Position numbers and translations under genes: made by a program
The notes under the pieces: model-generated
Database searches by the model: none
What the model saw: only the letters and a program-made list of their open reading frames with translations
What the model was told of the DNA's origin: nothing
Assembly (NCBI GenBank): GCA_022414725.1
Contig: CM039464.1
Location: 22,897,480-22,961,479, forward strand
Reading direction: 5' to 3'
DNA from: Microglena sp. YARC
Lineage: Eukaryota > Chlorophyta > Chlorophyceae > Chlamydomonadales > Chlamydomonadaceae
Length of the DNA stretch: 64,000 nucleotides
In this document: in pieces, positions 62,229-64,000 of the stretch
How the letters are laid out: each line of letters begins with the position of its first letter
Position numbering within the stretch: the first letter of the stretch is position 1

Positions 62229-64000
62229 ATGATGATGGGCATTCTGCCATCCAAAATAGACCACTGCGTAGACAGTGATTCTCAGCCAGCCGAGATCCAA
62301 GACTTCTTCACCAACCGGTTTGACGACGTTGACTGGAGACCAGGCAATGACTTATTTGCGAGTCAAGCTTTAATTTATGCTGCCGCACCTGCTTGCGTCT
62401 TGCCAATCGGGGATCCTCAGGGTAGCAGCACCCCTGTCGGACTACCACCGGCCGCATCGCTTCTTCCAGGCCGTCTGCAAAGCCTGGCCAGCTGTTTAAA
62501 TCATATGGACCCCAACTTCCTGCAAGAAGGAGGCATCAACAACAGCATGCCAGACGGGGCGGTCACACCCAACCCCGACCGAGGCGCCATCCATCCGGAC
62601 TGTGACCTCTTCATCGGACACCACAGAGATGGCACAGAGGCTGAGCGCTCTGAAATGGCCGCCATGCTTAATAAGTATACCGCAGCGGTGGCACGCACTA
62701 TGGAGGATCTACGTGAGGGGTACAAAGGCTGTGTACCCCCCCTAGATATCAAGAAGGACAATGACAAGCAAGCCTTCACCAGCCCCTACCGCAAGCCTCC
62801 CATAGAGAAGCTCGCCCAAGACAAAGTCTGCGCAGAACTGCAGATGCTGCACTTCATTGAGCCAGCCCCTTCTGCACCACACGCAGCCAACGCAGTGGTC
62901 GCCTTGAAGAAAGGACCTGATGGCCAGTACACCGCGAATAGGGTGTGCTACAACTACAAAGCCATCAACCTCCTGACCAAGGACATGCATACTGGTTACC
63001 CAGTCGCAGAGGAGTTGTTTCAAGACCTAGGAGACGCACAGTGGTTCACACGGGTCGACCTACGATCTGGCTTCTACCAAGTCCACCTTGCAGAGGCATC
63101 CCAGGATTTTTCAGCCTTCTGGTGGGACAAGCAGCTATACCGCTTTAAGCGCGTCCCATTCGGCCTCAAGCAGGCCCCCGCATACTTCCAGAAGGTCATG
63201 GAGACTGAACTGGGCAAACGGGGCCTATTAAAATTCTGCAAGGTGTTCATCGATGACATCCTCATCCATAGCGCTACCTTTGCAGAGCACATCCGGCACG
63301 TGGAAGCCGTGCTACAGTGCCTTATCAACGTTGGTCTCCGCATCCACCCTGATAAATCCTGCTTTGCGCTGGACGCCGTGGACTTCCTGGGCTTTGACGT
63401 CAGCAACCACGGTCTCACCCCCCAGCAGGCAAAGGTGCAGGCTATCAAGGACCTGCCATACCCAGCCAACCTGAAAGACTTAAAAACAGTCCTTGGTAAG
63501 CTGCGCTACTACGGCTGCTTCTGTGAAAAAGTTTCAGCCATCGCCAGACCCCTCAATGACCTCACAAAGGCTGACGTCAAATGGACTTGGGGGCCTGAGC
63601 AGGCAGCCGCTATGGACAAGATCCGCGGGCTCATCAGCACACCAGGCAAGGTCCTGCGCAGATTCAACGTCGAAGCACGCACTCTCATCCATTGTGACTG
63701 GAGCAAGCATGGACTGGGAGCAGTACTTGGCCAGCTGGACGCAGAAGGTTTGGAGTACCTCGTAGCTTGCGCCAGTCGCAGCCTCAACAAACATGAAGCA
63801 GAGTACAGCAGCTTCAAAGGGGAAATGCTTGCAGCCTGCTGGGCCTGCAAGATCTTCAGAGTCTACGTCTTAGGATTCCATTTTACCCTCGTCACTGACC
63901 ACCAGCCACTGCTCTGGATGTTCTCCAACTCCAACGTCACAGGCGCCATCGCACGATGGGCGTGCATGATGCAGTCCTTCGACTTCGACATCATGCACAG
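62229..64000 (+). CDS. Pol: reverse transcriptase and RNase H (3' end beyond window)
   Basis: Open from the TGA at 62193 to the window end; ATG at 62229 is the first start, giving at least 590 codons. RT motifs: RVCYNYKAIN, FTRVDLRSGFYQVHLAE (Asp 63057, residue 277), FGLKQAPAYFQKVM, VFIDDILIHS (aspartates at 63252 and 63255, residues 342-343), and VDFLGFDVS. RNase H begins at TLIHCDWSKHGLGAVLGQ (Asp 63696, residue 490), then ASRSLNKHEAEYSSFKGEMLA and VTDHQPLLWM. The order and signatures are Ty3/gypsy type. The upstream 200 residues (TPNPDRGAIHPDCDLFIGH) are a linker. It would copy the element RNA into DNA; integrase is expected downstream. Confidence 0.85.
   Translation, partial: MMMGILPSKIDHCVDSDSQPAEIQDFFTNRFDDVDWRPGNDLFASQALIYAAAPACVLPIGDPQGSSTPVGLPPAASLLPGRLQSLASCLNHMDPNFLQEGGINNSMPDGAVTPNPDRGAIHPDCDLFIGHHRDGTEAERSEMAAMLNKYTAAVARTMEDLREGYKGCVPPLDIKKDNDKQAFTSPYRKPPIEKLAQDKVCAELQMLHFIEPAPSAPHAANAVVALKKGPDGQYTANRVCYNYKAINLLTKDMHTGYPVAEELFQDLGDAQWFTRVDLRSGFYQVHLAEASQDFSAFWWDKQLYRFKRVPFGLKQAPAYFQKVMETELGKRGLLKFCKVFIDDILIHSATFAEHIRHVEAVLQCLINVGLRIHPDKSCFALDAVDFLGFDVSNHGLTPQQAKVQAIKDLPYPANLKDLKTVLGKLRYYGCFCEKVSAIARPLNDLTKADVKWTWGPEQAAAMDKIRGLISTPGKVLRRFNVEARTLIHCDWSKHGLGAVLGQLDAEGLEYLVACASRSLNKHEAEYSSFKGEMLAACWACKIFRVYVLGFHFTLVTDHQPLLWMFSNSNVTGAIARWACMMQSFDFDIMH

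Larger units (their letters stand above)
54191..64000 (+). mobile_element. Large Ty3-like LTR retrotransposon, 5' part
   Basis: Order: leader or 5' LTR, gag with zinc knuckle (55915-58545), a short open segment (58545-58922), retropepsin (58941-59672), an unrecognised 834-codon ORF (59694-62195), and RT followed by RNase H (62229 to the window end). PR before RT, and the VDLRSGFYQ and FIDD motifs, place it with Ty3/gypsy-type elements. Integrase and the 3' LTR must lie beyond 64,000. No LTR pair is visible, so the left border is approximate. Coding frames are long and clean, unlike the LINE copies. Confidence 0.75.

Overview
The window is nuclear DNA of a eukaryote made almost entirely of repeats and retroelements. 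I found no rRNA, tRNA, operon structure or housekeeping gene. A green alga (chlorophyte) is the best guess. The main reason is a LINE that carries both an apurinic-type endonuclease and a restriction-like endonuclease, an arrangement known from the Dualen/RandI elements of Chlamydomonas. Copia-type and Ty3-type LTR elements, a hAT-type MITE and GT-AG-like exon borders fit but do not prove it. The species cannot be named from the sequence.

Layout. 1-8.6 kb: fold-back (MITE-like) elements, palindromic AT-rich DNA, microsatellites and minisatellites of 34, 36, 61, 68 and 94 bp. 8.6-9.3 kb: tandem exon-like units (PEHKVLFA...) of an unknown gene. 9.3-20.6 kb: a roughly 11 kb array of two alternating monomers of about 165-170 bp that looks derived from the last exon and its intron; it runs into a gap of exactly 1000 N. 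21.6-45.3 kb: three copies (A, B, C) of one LINE. A is very noisy and truncated and is followed by a second satellite block; B lacks its 3' end; C is nearly complete: leader, ORF1, then endonuclease, RT, RNase H, CCHC finger and restriction-like endonuclease. B and C share an 82-bp perfect palindrome flanked by a 5-bp duplication, sitting in frame in the endonuclease domain. 45.5-46.9 kb: dispersed short repeats and a second 5'-truncated LINE tail. 46,939-51,690: a complete short LTR retrotransposon (minus strand, 246-bp LTRs) that encodes Gag-like proteins but no integrase or RT. 51.8-53.6 kb: a minus-strand gene fragment split by a 194-bp hAT-like MITE, with tandem copies of one of its small exons. 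54.2-64 kb: the 5' part of a large Ty3-like LTR element: gag, protease, an unrecognised 834-codon ORF, then RT and RNase H running off the end.

How the parts relate. The LINE copies interrupt the satellite, and copies B and C descend from one element that had already received the palindrome. In the Ty3-like element every reading frame after gag is the same frame, entered by an apparent -1 shift at a run of five G and punctuated by one TAA, one TAG and one TGA.

Caution. Single-base indels are dense in 9-26 kb and present in LINE copies A, B and C, consistent with incompletely corrected long reads. Frameshifts in those regions should not be taken as biological without read support.
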